Below are positions 8,433 to 17,458 of a stretch of 64,000 nt of DNA, piece after piece (the first letter of the stretch is position 1; every line of letters begins with the position of its first letter). Under the pieces are notes generated by a model that searched no databases, was not told the DNA's origin, and worked only from the letters and a program-made list of their open reading frames with translations. Both the position numbers and the translations under genes were made by a program. Source of the stretch: Anaerolineae bacterium (GTDB lineage: Bacteria > Chloroflexota > Anaerolineae > Anaerolineales > Villigracilaceae); assembly GCA_017303655.1 (NCBI GenBank), contig JAFLCE010000002.1, forward strand, positions 1 through 64,000, read 5' to 3'.

Positions 8433-9536
8433 ATGAAGAAGCTCTACTTTTTTATGGCTGCTTTGATCATCGCTTCGATGGTCCTCGTTGCCTGCGGCGC
8501 CCCTGCCGCTACTGAAGCCCCCGCCGCAACCGAAGAAGCTGCTACGGAAGCCCCTGCAACTGAAGAAGCTGCTACGGAAGCCCCTGCTACCGAAGAAGCC
8601 GCTGCTGCTTTGAAGGTCGGCATGGTCACCGACTTGGGCGGTATCGATGACAAGTCCTTCAATGCCACCGCTTATAAGGGTGTTGAACAGGCTATCGCCG
8701 AGCTCGGTGTGGATGGTAAGTATCTCGAATCCACCCAGCAGTCTGACTACGAAAAGAACATCCAGCAGTATCTCGAAGAAGGCACCGACCTGATCGTGAC
8801 CGTCGGCTTCCTCCTCGGTGATTCCACCAAAGCTGCTGCAGAAGCCAACCCAGATGCTAAGTTCACCATCGTGGACTATGCTTACGATCCGGCTCTCCCG
8901 AATGTGCTTGGATTGGTCTTCGCCACCGATCAGGCTTCCTTCCTGGCTGGTTATGCTGCCGCTGCCTCTACCAAGACCGGCAAAGTTGCCACTTGGGGTG
9001 GTATCAACATTCCTCCGGTTACTGACTTCATGGTCGGTTTTGAAGCCGGTGTGAATTATTACAATACTGAAAACGGCACGACCGTTGAAGTGCTCGGTTG
9101 GAATACCGCTGCTGCTGACGGCTCCTTCATTGGTAACTTTGATTCGCTTGATGATGGCCGCGCCATCACTGAATCCCTCGTCCAAGAAGGCGCTGACATC
9201 GTCATGCCGGTGGCTGGTCCTGCCGGTCTCGGTGGCGCTGCTTACTGCCAAGAATCTGGCGCATGCTGGGTCATTGGTGTGGACACTGACTGGACCGTCT
9301 CTGCTTCAGAGTATTCCGATGTCGTCCTCACCAGTGTGTTGAAGAACATGAACGTGGCTGTGTTCGAAGCCATCAAGTCTGTTCAAGACGGCACCTTCGC
9401 AGGTGGCTTGTATGTCGGCACTCTCGCCAATGATGGTGTGGGTCTCGCTGATGTAACTGGTGCTTCCGACGAACTCAAGGCTGGGCTTGAAGCTGTCAAG
9501 CAGGGTCTGATCGACGGCTCAATCACCGTTCGATAA
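8433..9536 (+). CDS. BMP-family nucleoside-type substrate-binding lipoprotein
   Basis: This 367-residue lipoprotein has lipobox LVAC (Cys21). An Ala/Glu/Thr/Pro linker is built from about 10-residue repeats (EEAATEAPAT type, residues about 25-55). The BMP domain starts at LKVGMVTDLGGIDDKSFN, which is the classic family opening, and ends DGSITV. The family delivers nucleosides to the cognate permease pair. It has its own promoter and a strong GAGGAG ribosome-binding site, and is followed by a terminator before the ATPase gene. This is usual for highly expressed binding proteins, which need more copies than the membrane parts. Confidence 0.9.
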   Translation: MKKLYFFMAALIIASMVLVACGAPAATEAPAATEEAATEAPATEEAATEAPATEEAAAALKVGMVTDLGGIDDKSFNATAYKGVEQAIAELGVDGKYLESTQQSDYEKNIQQYLEEGTDLIVTVGFLLGDSTKAAAEANPDAKFTIVDYAYDPALPNVLGLVFATDQASFLAGYAAAASTKTGKVATWGGINIPPVTDFMVGFEAGVNYYNTENGTTVEVLGWNTAAADGSFIGNFDSLDDGRAITESLVQEGADIVMPVAGPAGLGGAAYCQESGACWVIGVDTDWTVSASEYSDVVLTSVLKNMNVAVFEAIKSVQDGTFAGGLYVGTLANDGVGLADVTGASDELKAGLEAVKQGLIDGSITVR

Positions 9537-9553
9537 TTCACCCGTTATGAAAT

Positions 9554-9588
9554 AAAAAGCCGGGGGAGGTTTCTCCTCCGGCTTTTTT
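9554..9588 (+). terminator. intrinsic terminator after the BMP gene
   Basis: A GC-rich stem (aaaaagccgg and gagg pairing with cctccggctttttt) ends in six T. It separates the binding-protein gene from the ATPase gene, either fully or as an attenuator. Confidence 0.85.
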
Positions 9589-9645
9589 CATCCCTAAAGC
9601 CCAAAGGTGTTTTCCTTGGAATCCCCAATCTGCATGCACCTCCTT

Positions 9646-9651
9646 TATAAT
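9646..9651 (+). promoter_or_regulatory. TATAAT -10 element upstream of the ABC ATPase gene
   Basis: A perfect TATAAT lies 59 bases before the ATG at 9711. No convincing -35 is seen at the usual distance. It would give the ATPase/permease genes their own promoter after the terminator. Confidence 0.4.
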
Positions 9652-9710
9652 GTGGCGGTGCAAAAAAGACCTTTCGGCTTTATCGAATTCATGATCATGG
9701 AGGGCATGGC

Positions 9711-11243
9711 ATGACAAATGTTTTGGAATTGCGCGGCATTACCAAACGTTTTCCCGGTGTTCTTGCAAATAACAAGATCGACATTACCCTACGGGAGGGA
9801 AAGATATTGGCTCTATTGGGGGAAAATGGCGCAGGCAAAAGCACGTTGATGAACATTCTATATGGGTTGTATAACCCGGACGAGGGGAAGATCATTGTCC
9901 GCGGTAAAGAGGTGGAGTTTCACGGTCCGAACGATGCCATTGCCCAGGGTATCGGCATGGTACACCAACATTTTATGTTGGTACCGGTGATGACCGTCAC
10001 CGAGAACGTGATGCTCGGCATTGAACCCACCAAGAACGGCATCTTCCTTGATAAAGAAAAAGTATCGAAACGGATCCGTGAGATCTCTGATGAGTACGGG
10101 CTTGATGTTGATCCGCATGCCTACATCAAAGACCTACCGGTGGGAATTCAGCAGCGCGTAGAGATCATCAAAGTCCTCTATCGCCACGCTGATATTCTCA
10201 TCCTTGATGAGCCGACTGCGGTATTGACCCCGCAAGAAGTAGAAGGTTTGTTCAAGATCATCGCTACACTGATCAAAGCGGGTAAGTCCATCATCTTTAT
10301 CACCCATAAATTAAAAGAAGTTTTGGCGGTTGCTGACGATATTACCGTTCTCCGACTTGGAACTGTAGTGGGTGCCATCGACCCGAAGGAAGCCACCTCT
10401 GAAATTCTCGCCACCATGATGGTAGGGCGTGATGTGAACCTAGTCGTGGAAAAACAAGCAGCCAAATCTGGCAAACCCGTTTTAGTCGTGGAAGACCTTT
10501 ATGTCCGCGATGAACGCCAGCATATGACCGTACAAGGGATGACATTCGATGTGCGTAAAGGTGAAGTTCTCGGTGTAGCCGGGGTACAAGGAAATGGTCA
10601 GACCGAATTGGTGTACGCCCTTACGGGTCTTCTGCCAATCGATTCAGGCAGCATTCGTCTGCTGGATGAACCCATTCATAATAGCAGCCCTCGCAACATT
10701 CTCGAACGCGGTGTGGCACACATCCCTGAAGACCGGCAGCGTCATGGACTCATTCTTTCCTTCCCGATCCATGACAATATGATGTTGTGTACCTACTATA
10801 AGCCGCCCTTTGCAAAGGGTATCTCTCTGCAGCCAAAGCAGATCGTTAGTAATGCAGAAGAATTGGTCAAACAGTACGATGTGCGCACACCCAATATTTA
10901 CGTCAATGCTGGAACGCTTTCAGGCGGGAATCAGCAAAAAGTGATCGTGGCACGCGAGTTCTCGCGCCCCATCGAATTACTGATCGCCTCTCAACCGACC
11001 CGCGGGTTGGATGTCGGCTCGATTGAGTACATCCACTCCCAGATCATCAAAAAACGTGACGAGGGAACGGGTGTCCTGTTGGTCTCTTCCGAATTGGATG
11101 AGATTCTAGCGTTGTCTGACCGCATTGCAGTGATGTACAAAGGTCAGATCATGGCGATCGTCGATGTTAATAAAGCCACCAAAGAACATCTTGGTTTGTT
11201 GATGGCGGGCGTTCATCCCTCCGACACGCAGAAAAAGAATTAG
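9711..11243 (+). CDS. ABC transporter ATP-binding protein with two nucleotide-binding domains (RbsA/NupO type)
   Basis: The 510-residue protein has two ATPase domains in one chain, as in nucleoside and ribose importers. Domain 1 has Walker A GENGAGKSTL (about residue 43), signature LPVGIQQRVEI and Walker B ILILDEPTAVLTP. Domain 2 has a degenerate Walker A (GVQGNGQTEL), signature LSGGNQQKVIVAREF and Walker B LLIASQPTRGLDVG. The degenerate second Walker A is normal for this family. A GGAGG-type site precedes the ATG. It powers the two permeases encoded next, and the set with BMP proteins matches the nupNOPQ/bmpA-nupABC organisation. Confidence 0.93.
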   Translation: MTNVLELRGITKRFPGVLANNKIDITLREGKILALLGENGAGKSTLMNILYGLYNPDEGKIIVRGKEVEFHGPNDAIAQGIGMVHQHFMLVPVMTVTENVMLGIEPTKNGIFLDKEKVSKRIREISDEYGLDVDPHAYIKDLPVGIQQRVEIIKVLYRHADILILDEPTAVLTPQEVEGLFKIIATLIKAGKSIIFITHKLKEVLAVADDITVLRLGTVVGAIDPKEATSEILATMMVGRDVNLVVEKQAAKSGKPVLVVEDLYVRDERQHMTVQGMTFDVRKGEVLGVAGVQGNGQTELVYALTGLLPIDSGSIRLLDEPIHNSSPRNILERGVAHIPEDRQRHGLILSFPIHDNMMLCTYYKPPFAKGISLQPKQIVSNAEELVKQYDVRTPNIYVNAGTLSGGNQQKVIVAREFSRPIELLIASQPTRGLDVGSIEYIHSQIIKKRDEGTGVLLVSSELDEILALSDRIAVMYKGQIMAIVDVNKATKEHLGLLMAGVHPSDTQKKN

Positions 11244-11254
11244 GAGTTGTATCT

Positions 11255-12442
11255 GTGAGTACTACAGCCGCTCCCTCCCCAGATGCTGGGAATAAAGAAA
11301 ACAAACGTAACTCGCTAGCGCAGGAAATATTGGTTCCTGTACTTGCCGTTATCACAGGCTTGATCGTTGGCGCGCTCGTTATCTTTGCCAGTGGTGAAAA
11401 TCCCTTGGTGGCGTATGGCGCGCTCTTTGCTGGTTCATTTGGCACACCGACTGCATATATTGAAGGCTTCTCAGCCTTGTTTGCCACCGGTGATACTGCA
11501 GCACTCATAAAAGCGATCTACCCCTTTACAGAAAGCCTTGTCACTGCCACACCTTATATCTTTGCTGGTCTCTCGGTGGCATTAGGCTTTCGTTGTGGTC
11601 TCTTCAATATCGGTGCAGAGGGACAGTTCTTCATTGGCGCACTCTGTTCTGCATTTGTTGGGTACAGCCTTAAAGGTCTGCCAATGATCGTCCACCTGCC
11701 GCTCGCCCTGATGGGCGGTGCCTTGGGTGGTGCCGTTTGGGGCATGATCCCCGGCTACCTCAAAGCCCGCTTTGGTGCGCATGAAGTGGTCAACACCATC
11801 ATGATGAACTGGATCGCCTTCCGTTTAAGCGACTGGTTGCTGAACGGTCCCATGAAAGCTCCCGGTTTTCGCCCGATCACTCCAACCGTGGAAGCCAGTG
11901 CTGAACTGCCGCGTTTCTTCCCAGACCCGCTGCGTTTCAACCTCGGTTTCTTCATCGCCCTAGTAGTGGCATATTTGGTTTACTGGTTCCTGTTCAAAAC
12001 TACGATGGGCTTTGAGATCCGCTCGGTGGGTGCCAACCCTGATGCCGCGAAATATGCGGGCATGAACATTGTTCGAAACTTCGTATTGGTCATGTTCCTT
12101 GCGGGCGGGCTTGCCGGTCTGGCGGGAGCCTCTCAAGTTCTCGGCGTGGACCACTGGGTGGGTCAGGGCTTTTCGGCTGGGTACGGGTTCGATGCGATCG
12201 CACTCGCCCTACTCGGAAAAAGTCACCCAGCGGGCGTTGTCCTAGCGGCGCTTTTATTCGGATTCCTCCGCAGCGGTGCAACGGACATGATGTCGATTGC
12301 AAGGATCCCCATTGACATTATCTCGATCATTCAAGGCATGGTGATCGTGTTCATCGCTGCACCGGATATCATCCGCTGGCTGTATCGCATCCGCACGATT
12401 AAAAAAGAAGAGACCGTCCTCACTCGCGGATGGGGTAGTTAA
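11255..12442 (+). CDS. ABC transporter permease (BPD_transp_2, NupP-like)
   Basis: This 395-residue membrane protein of the branched-chain/ribose permease superfamily has the conserved segment GLFNIGAEGQFFIGAL and the following GAHEVVNTIMMNWIAF. The first helix is separated from the second by an extended extracytoplasmic stretch, as in NupP. The start is GTG, 11 bases after the ATPase stop, with TAGGAG upstream. It pairs with the next permease to form the channel of a nucleoside-type importer. Confidence 0.92.
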   Translation: MSTTAAPSPDAGNKENKRNSLAQEILVPVLAVITGLIVGALVIFASGENPLVAYGALFAGSFGTPTAYIEGFSALFATGDTAALIKAIYPFTESLVTATPYIFAGLSVALGFRCGLFNIGAEGQFFIGALCSAFVGYSLKGLPMIVHLPLALMGGALGGAVWGMIPGYLKARFGAHEVVNTIMMNWIAFRLSDWLLNGPMKAPGFRPITPTVEASAELPRFFPDPLRFNLGFFIALVVAYLVYWFLFKTTMGFEIRSVGANPDAAKYAGMNIVRNFVLVMFLAGGLAGLAGASQVLGVDHWVGQGFSAGYGFDAIALALLGKSHPAGVVLAALLFGFLRSGATDMMSIARIPIDIISIIQGMVIVFIAAPDIIRWLYRIRTIKKEETVLTRGWGS

Positions 12443-12451
12443 GAGGCTTGC

Positions 12452-13714
12452 ATGAAAAACGCCAATCTCACAATTAGTTCTGCCGCCGAACGACGCAAAC
12501 GCGCCTCTTATGGAATTGCGTTACTGGTTGTTGGGTTATTTATTTACCTTGTGTTCGGTTTGAACACGCAAGCCGGTTCATTGACCACCTTTGGTTTGAA
12601 TCTTCCCGGTACAGAAGCTATCAGTATCCCAGACCTGGTCGTTCCGGCGTTGCCGATCGTATATGCCCTGTCGGCGATTGCTGCATTTACTGGAGCGTTT
12701 CAACTGGCTCGCGGTGTACGTTCCACCGGCTGGCTGGTCGGTATCCTCGCCCTAACTTTCCTGTTTTCCTTTCTGCTGTGGGCAACCCAGGATAAGTCAT
12801 TCAACCTGACCGGTATGTTGAGCAGTTCCCTCGTGCGTTCCACACCGATCGCGTTAGCAGCCTTGTGCGGTGTGATCAGCGAACGTTCCGCTGTTATCAA
12901 CATCGGTATTGAAGGCATCATGCTTATGGCAGCACAAGCGGCTGTAGTTTTTGCCACCCTGACCCAAAATTTATATGTTGGATTGTTCGCCGCTATTTTG
13001 ATTGGCGGGCTGGTGGCGGCATTCCATGCCTATCTTGTCATTCGCTTCAAAGTGGATCAGACGGTAAGTAGTGTTGCCATCAACATCTTTGGAGCTGGAG
13101 CCACTTCCTTTATCAGTTCACGCTTCATGCAAGGTGCAACCGATACGCTGAATAACTCGGGCACTTTCCCGATCATTTCCATCCCCGTGCTTTCAAAGAT
13201 CCCAGTGTTAGGTCCTGTGCTATTCGAGAACAATTTGATCGTTTACCTGACGATCATTCTAGTCTTCGCTTTACACATCCTGCTCTATTACACACCCTGG
13301 GGATTGCGTACCCGCGCAGTAGGTGAACACCCCAAAGCAGCAGATACATTAGGCATCAATGTCTACCTCATCCGCTATGTCAACGTGATCCTCGGCGGTA
13401 TGATCGCTGGGTTGGGCGGCGCATACTTTACCATCGGTTCTGTTGGGCGTTTTGACGAAGTCATGACCTCAGGCAAAGGCTTCATCGGTCTTGCCGCCAT
13501 GATCTTCGGGAACTGGAATCCCATTGGCGCGTTCACCTCGTCACTCATTTTCGGGTTTGCCGATTCACTTCAAGTGAAATTACAGATCTTGCGTGTGCCA
13601 ATCCCTTCAGAGTTCCTGCTGATGGCTCCCTATATCGTGACCATGATCATTCTGACCGGCGTTGTGGGACGTGCCATTCCGCCCGCAGCAGACGGTCAGC
13701 CTTACGATAAGTAA
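12452..13714 (+). CDS. ABC transporter permease (BPD_transp_2, NupQ-like)
   Basis: This 420-residue permease is the second channel subunit. The diagnostic segment is SAVINIGIEGIMLMAAQAAV, followed by RFKVDQTVSSVAINIF. At the C-terminal half, GKGFIGLAAMIFGNWNPIGAF is the usual family signature. The N-terminus is longer than in simple family members, with three additional hydrophobic segments before the core (about residues 20-120). It begins 9 bases after the preceding permease gene and closes the operon, followed by a terminator. Confidence 0.92.
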   Translation: MKNANLTISSAAERRKRASYGIALLVVGLFIYLVFGLNTQAGSLTTFGLNLPGTEAISIPDLVVPALPIVYALSAIAAFTGAFQLARGVRSTGWLVGILALTFLFSFLLWATQDKSFNLTGMLSSSLVRSTPIALAALCGVISERSAVINIGIEGIMLMAAQAAVVFATLTQNLYVGLFAAILIGGLVAAFHAYLVIRFKVDQTVSSVAINIFGAGATSFISSRFMQGATDTLNNSGTFPIISIPVLSKIPVLGPVLFENNLIVYLTIILVFALHILLYYTPWGLRTRAVGEHPKAADTLGINVYLIRYVNVILGGMIAGLGGAYFTIGSVGRFDEVMTSGKGFIGLAAMIFGNWNPIGAFTSSLIFGFADSLQVKLQILRVPIPSEFLLMAPYIVTMIILTGVVGRAIPPAADGQPYDK

Positions 13715-13745
13715 ACGCCTCTTTCCGACCTTTTTACGGATCTAC

Positions 13746-13775
13746 AAAACAGGAGTTTTCCCAAACTCCTGTTTT
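13746..13775 (+). terminator. intrinsic terminator of the ABC importer operon
   Basis: Stem aaaacaggagttt pairs with aaactcctgtttt around a 4-base loop, followed by a T-rich run. Confidence 0.85.
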
Positions 13776-13794
13776 TATTTGGGACATAAGTAGG

Positions 13795-13823
13795 GTTACC
13801 CATAAAATGTCTTGCGGTAAAAT
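13795..13823 (+). promoter_or_regulatory. weak promoter for the first NBR1-Ig lipoprotein
   Basis: GTTACC (13795-13800) and TAAAAT (13818-13823) are 17 bases apart. The -35 is poor, the -10 is good, and the leader carries a GAGGAG site. Confidence 0.35.
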
Positions 13824-13847
13824 GTTTTTGTAAAAAGAGGAGAAGCA

Positions 13848-14993
13848 ATGAAAAAACTCATACGCCTGTTCCATTTATTCGTCGTTTGCGCCTTGTTTCT
13901 GAGCGCATGCAACCTGCCTTCTGATGACCCGCAAGGGGCTGAAGCCAATGCCACCTTCGCCGCACAAACTGTAGAAGCCTTGCTGCAAATCAGCCCCACA
14001 GCAACTTCAACGATTGCTGCTGGTGTTACCCCCACCCTCACACCCATTGCATTTCCTACGAATACAAATACCCCTGCCGCCTCCGCAACGCCGGTCTGCC
14101 CACAAGCTCAATTTGTTACGGACGTGACCATCCCCGATGGGACTGTCATGACTCCGGGGCAAGGCTTCGCCAAAAAGTGGCGGATTCGCAATACCGGCAC
14201 CTGCGCCTGGAATGGCTATAACCTCGTCTTCGATAGTGGTGACTCCATGAGCGGACCTGCCACTCAGCCCATTGGTGCGGTTAACCCCGGACAGGAAGTG
14301 GATATTGAAGTTAACCTGACTGCTCCTGCCGGCGCTGGAAACTATCGTGGTTACTGGCGCATCGTCTCCAATAGCAATGTGCTCGTGCCGATGTTGAACG
14401 GCTATCAGGGCAGAGCCTTCTACGTGGACATTAAAGTGCAGGCGCCTGCTGCCGCTACAGCCACGAACACAGTCCCCGCATTGCCACCCGCCATTGCTCA
14501 GGTAATTCTGACCACCCTGAGCGGCGAAGATGGGCATATTACATCCGCTGGAACCACTAACGGAAATCCGAATGTAGGTGATAACAGTTCAAATGAGGGC
14601 TTGCAGGCTTTCGTAAGTTTCGACATGTCTCTGATCCCATCGGGTGCGACGATTACCAAAGTGGTCGTAGATTTCAGCAGCTATGATATGCTCGGCAACC
14701 CATTCAGCCTTGCAGATGGCTGTTTGCGAGCCTATGCCCAAAACTTTGGTGCCTTGGATGCAGGTGACTACGTCGCTTCGGGTGACCCAACCGGTGCATA
14801 CCTCCGCTGGTGTGGCGCCGGTGAACTAAGTTCTCAGTTTGAAAGTGCTGATATGAAAACCTTGGTTCAAACTGCGGTGGGCACGTCGAGATTGCAACTG
14901 CGCTTGCAATTCAAATCGCCCAACCCGAATGGTAATGCCACCGCAGATGCCGTCCGTTTTGGGACTGTGAAGCTAATCGTGACATATCAATAA
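13848..14993 (+). CDS. NBR1-Ig-like domain lipoprotein with a C-terminal DNRLRE/CBM-like beta domain
   Basis: The protein has a lipoprotein signal (LSAC, Cys21) and a Thr/Pro linker. An NBR1-type Ig-like domain at about residues 85-200 includes TPGQGFAKKWRIRNTGTCAWN, PGQEVDIEVNLTAPAGAGNYRGYWRI split over its strands. The C-terminal 140 residues form a second beta-rich domain (VSFDMSLIPSGATITKVVVDF, then ADAVRFGTVKLIV) resembling DNRLRE or CBM96-like modules of surface proteins. In eukaryotic NBR1 the Ig-like domain binds protein partners; in bacteria the role is unknown. It is the first of five tandem lipoproteins of this type and is followed by its own terminator. Confidence 0.8.
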   Translation: MKKLIRLFHLFVVCALFLSACNLPSDDPQGAEANATFAAQTVEALLQISPTATSTIAAGVTPTLTPIAFPTNTNTPAASATPVCPQAQFVTDVTIPDGTVMTPGQGFAKKWRIRNTGTCAWNGYNLVFDSGDSMSGPATQPIGAVNPGQEVDIEVNLTAPAGAGNYRGYWRIVSNSNVLVPMLNGYQGRAFYVDIKVQAPAAATATNTVPALPPAIAQVILTTLSGEDGHITSAGTTNGNPNVGDNSSNEGLQAFVSFDMSLIPSGATITKVVVDFSSYDMLGNPFSLADGCLRAYAQNFGALDAGDYVASGDPTGAYLRWCGAGELSSQFESADMKTLVQTAVGTSRLQLRLQFKSPNPNGNATADAVRFGTVKLIVTYQ

Positions 14994-15013
14994 AATAATA
15001 AAACACTAATCCA

Positions 15014-15039
15014 ACAACGCCCGCAAATGCGGGCGTTGT
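15014..15039 (+). terminator. hairpin terminator
   Basis: Stem caacgcccgc/gcgggcgttg around AAAT has only a short T run after it. It separates the first two NBR1-Ig genes. Confidence 0.6.
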
Positions 15040-15049
15040 CATTTAACAG

Positions 15050-15055
15050 TATAAT
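15050..15055 (+). promoter_or_regulatory. TATAAT -10 element of the second NBR1-Ig gene
   Basis: TATAAT lies 27 bases before the ATG at 15082, with no clear -35. A GGAAG ribosome-binding site follows. Confidence 0.35.
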
Positions 15056-15081
15056 TTTCTAGGAAACACGAAAGGAAGAAA

Positions 15082-16044
15082 ATGTTCAAATTCAAAATAT
15101 ACAACCTGTTTGCCCTGACCGTTATTTCTGCCCTGCTGCTCACCGCCTGCGGTGAAAGCGTAGACGCAGAAGCGGTCATCCAAACCTCTGTGGCAGAAAC
15201 CGTGGCAGCTCAAACGCCCATTATTATCACCGAAACCTCCGCGCCAGGATCTTTGATTCCCACCCAAACGCCTTTTGCCCAGCCTACCCTACTAACGCCC
15301 ATCTCACTTGTCTCACCCACCACGGCACCCGTCACCGGCGGAAAAGCCGAATGTGCTAGCGCCAGCTTACAAGATGAAACCGTAGTAGATGGCAAAATTT
15401 TCAAGCCCGGCGAGCAATTCACTAAAACATGGTATATCACCAATACAAGTCCTTGTGTCTGGGATACCACCTACAAGATTGTTTTCTGGTCTGGTGATAT
15501 TCTCGGCGGCGGCTACGTCTACCAAGTACCTCAGGTTACCGGACCCGGACAGACCTTGCCTATTTCACTTGTCCTCACAACACCTACCACGCCTGGAACC
15601 TATCGCTCCGAGTGGAAACTGCAAACCCCCGATAACATCAACTTTGGTGTTGGGGTCTATCAAGCCGCATTTTATACCGAGATCGAAGTTGCCAACCTCA
15701 CCACTACTACCGCCATTGCGTATGACATCACAAGCGCTAGCCTGGTAATTACCCGCGAACCCAAAACGGGTTGTCAACCTGCAAACATGCTCTATACGGC
15801 AAACGTTACCATCACCACCAATGGTCCACTCAAGGTCAAATATAGGATCTACCAGCAAGATGGCAACAACGGCAACTCCTACAAATTCGAATTGAAAGAA
15901 GCCGGAGAATACACCAACTCCACCCATGTCTGGAAGCTCGGTCGCGCCGCCTCGCAAAACAGCAACCGCTGGATGCAACTTGTGATCACAGAGCCCTTCT
16001 ATCGAGAATATCCACAAGTTCCGTTCGATTTCTACTGCCCATAA
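15082..16044 (+). CDS. NBR1-Ig-like domain lipoprotein
   Basis: The protein is 320 residues with lipobox LTAC (Cys23), a Thr/Pro linker to about residue 90 and an NBR1-type Ig-like domain. The key pieces are FKPGEQFTKTWYITNTSPCVWD, GPGQTLPISLVL and TPGTYRSEWKL, which keep the conserved Trp and Cys positions. The C-terminal 110 residues form a second beta domain with two Cys (TGCQPANMLYTANVTI near its start, FDFYCP at the end) that I do not recognise. It has its own -10 element and terminator, so it is transcribed separately from its neighbours. Confidence 0.78.
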   Translation: MFKFKIYNLFALTVISALLLTACGESVDAEAVIQTSVAETVAAQTPIIITETSAPGSLIPTQTPFAQPTLLTPISLVSPTTAPVTGGKAECASASLQDETVVDGKIFKPGEQFTKTWYITNTSPCVWDTTYKIVFWSGDILGGGYVYQVPQVTGPGQTLPISLVLTTPTTPGTYRSEWKLQTPDNINFGVGVYQAAFYTEIEVANLTTTTAIAYDITSASLVITREPKTGCQPANMLYTANVTITTNGPLKVKYRIYQQDGNNGNSYKFELKEAGEYTNSTHVWKLGRAASQNSNRWMQLVITEPFYREYPQVPFDFYCP

Positions 16045-16054
16045 ACATGCATAT

Positions 16055-16087
16055 AAAAAGAAGCCGGTGTGAACCGGCTTCTTTTTA
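16055..16087 (+). terminator. intrinsic terminator
   Basis: Stem aaaaagaagccgg pairs with ccggcttcttttt and is followed by further T residues. Confidence 0.85.
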
Positions 16088-16146
16088 TTGGGAACATAAT
16101 CTGCATGCCAATCGTCTTTAACAATTGATATAGAAACGGAGGAAGC

Positions 16147-17418
16147 ATGTCTAAAAAGTTTTCGCCCATCGGATTTTTGATCATTATTCTGCTCATAGTT
16201 CAACTTGCCTGCAACCTACCCGGGTCAGACGCAGCCACGCCAGACCCCTTCGCCACCCTTAATGGGATTTATACCGCCTCGGCTCTGACTCAGGCGGCAG
16301 CGGGTTCCCCCACCCCAGGCTTGCCCCAACCGACAGTGACTTTGGCAGGCTCGGCTACAGCAACGAATCACGCTGCAACGTTGCAACCAGCCCAAACGTC
16401 GAAGTGTGATGCGGCGCAATTCCTCGCCGATGTCACCTACGCAGATGGCAGCATCGTCCCGCGTAACACCACCTTCGTCAAAATCTGGCGCATTAAGAAT
16501 GTTGGCACCTGTACTTGGTCTACATCGTATGCGTTGGTCTTCTCAGGCGGCGACGGCATGAGCGCGCCGAACACAGTGGGCATGCCTGGCAGTGTGGCAC
16601 CGGGACAATATATTGAGGTTCCTGTCACATTGATCTCACCTGGCAGCGATGGAAAATATCGTGGCTACTGGAAGATCCGCAATGCAGCGGGGGCGTTGTT
16701 CGGCATTGGCGACGAGGCAGATACCGCCTTCTGGGTGGATATTCGCGTGATAAGTCCTTCTTTCGTTGCCTATAACTTTGCAGATAATTATTGCAAAGCG
16801 GATTGGTCGAATGGCAGCAATGCCCTGCCTTGCCCAGGCTCAAACGGAGACGCGAACGGATATATCATTCGCTTGAATACACCAACGCTGGAAAATGGTG
16901 CCGTGGAAGATGAGCCCGGTCTGCTCACCGTGCCTCAAGATAAAAATAACGGCTTCATCAGCGGACAGTTCCCGGCATTCACCGTGCAGACGGGAGATCG
17001 CTTCCGCACCCTCATTAATTGTCAGCGTGACGCCGTGAAGTGTAATGTGGTCTTTCGGCTCGATTATTTGAATAACGGTGTGGTAAAGACCTACGCCAGT
17101 TGGGCAGAAGTATACGAAGGAAAATACTATCCCGTAGACCTCGACCTCAACAGCCTCGCCGGGCAGACGTTGAAATTCATTTTGGTGGTCAGTGCCAATG
17201 GCGGCAACAACCAAGATTTTGCCATTTGGCTAAATCCGCACATTGTGCGTCAGGGAAATCCGCCTACGGCTACTGCCACGCAACCGCCCACTGTGACATT
17301 TACGCCAACCCTTACCTTCACTCCTACATTAACCTTCACGCCCACACTAACGTTTACGCCCACTTTCACATTAACACCCACTGCAACCGAAACACCCACC
17401 AGTACGCCCACCCCGTAG
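16147..17418 (+). CDS. NBR1-Ig-like domain lipoprotein with C-terminal beta domain and Thr/Pro repeat tail
   Basis: The protein is 423 residues with lipobox QLAC (Cys22). The Ig-like domain (about 80-205) shows RNTTFVKIWRIKNVGTCTWS and DGKYRGYWKIRNAAG. Residues about 210-365 form another beta-rich domain with paired Cys (NYCKADW, then LPCPGSNG, then INCQRDAVKCNV) and a lectin-like flavour, not assignable. The last 45 residues are a repeat of T-F-T-P-T-L units ending STPTP. This is unusual, because such stretches are normally internal linkers; here no domain follows before the TAG. Confidence 0.78.
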   Translation: MSKKFSPIGFLIIILLIVQLACNLPGSDAATPDPFATLNGIYTASALTQAAAGSPTPGLPQPTVTLAGSATATNHAATLQPAQTSKCDAAQFLADVTYADGSIVPRNTTFVKIWRIKNVGTCTWSTSYALVFSGGDGMSAPNTVGMPGSVAPGQYIEVPVTLISPGSDGKYRGYWKIRNAAGALFGIGDEADTAFWVDIRVISPSFVAYNFADNYCKADWSNGSNALPCPGSNGDANGYIIRLNTPTLENGAVEDEPGLLTVPQDKNNGFISGQFPAFTVQTGDRFRTLINCQRDAVKCNVVFRLDYLNNGVVKTYASWAEVYEGKYYPVDLDLNSLAGQTLKFILVVSANGGNNQDFAIWLNPHIVRQGNPPTATATQPPTVTFTPTLTFTPTLTFTPTLTFTPTFTLTPTATETPTSTPTP

Positions 17419-17424
17419 GTGCGA

Positions 17425-17430
17425 TATAAT
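17425..17430 (+). promoter_or_regulatory. TATAAT -10 element of the fourth NBR1-Ig gene
   Basis: TATAAT lies 6 bases after the preceding stop codon and 28 bases before the ATG at 17459. No -35 match is present. Confidence 0.35.
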
Positions 17431-17458
17431 CAAGTTAACCATTTACGGAGGTTTTACC

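Noticed and set aside
8319-9251. A 310-residue open frame on the minus strand with Gly/Ser/Phe-rich repeats
   Set aside because: It lies antisense to the BMP gene at 8433-9536 and its repeats are the reverse reading of the Ala/Glu/Thr linker. No family features.
15565-16203. A 212-residue minus-strand frame overlapping the NBR1-Ig genes
   Set aside because: It is antisense to a clear lipoprotein gene and crosses a terminator; no domain or start signal.
17283-17418. CRISPR-like repeat array
   Set aside because: The repeats are contiguous 18-base codons for Thr/Pro units inside a coding frame, with no spacers. No cas gene is present.
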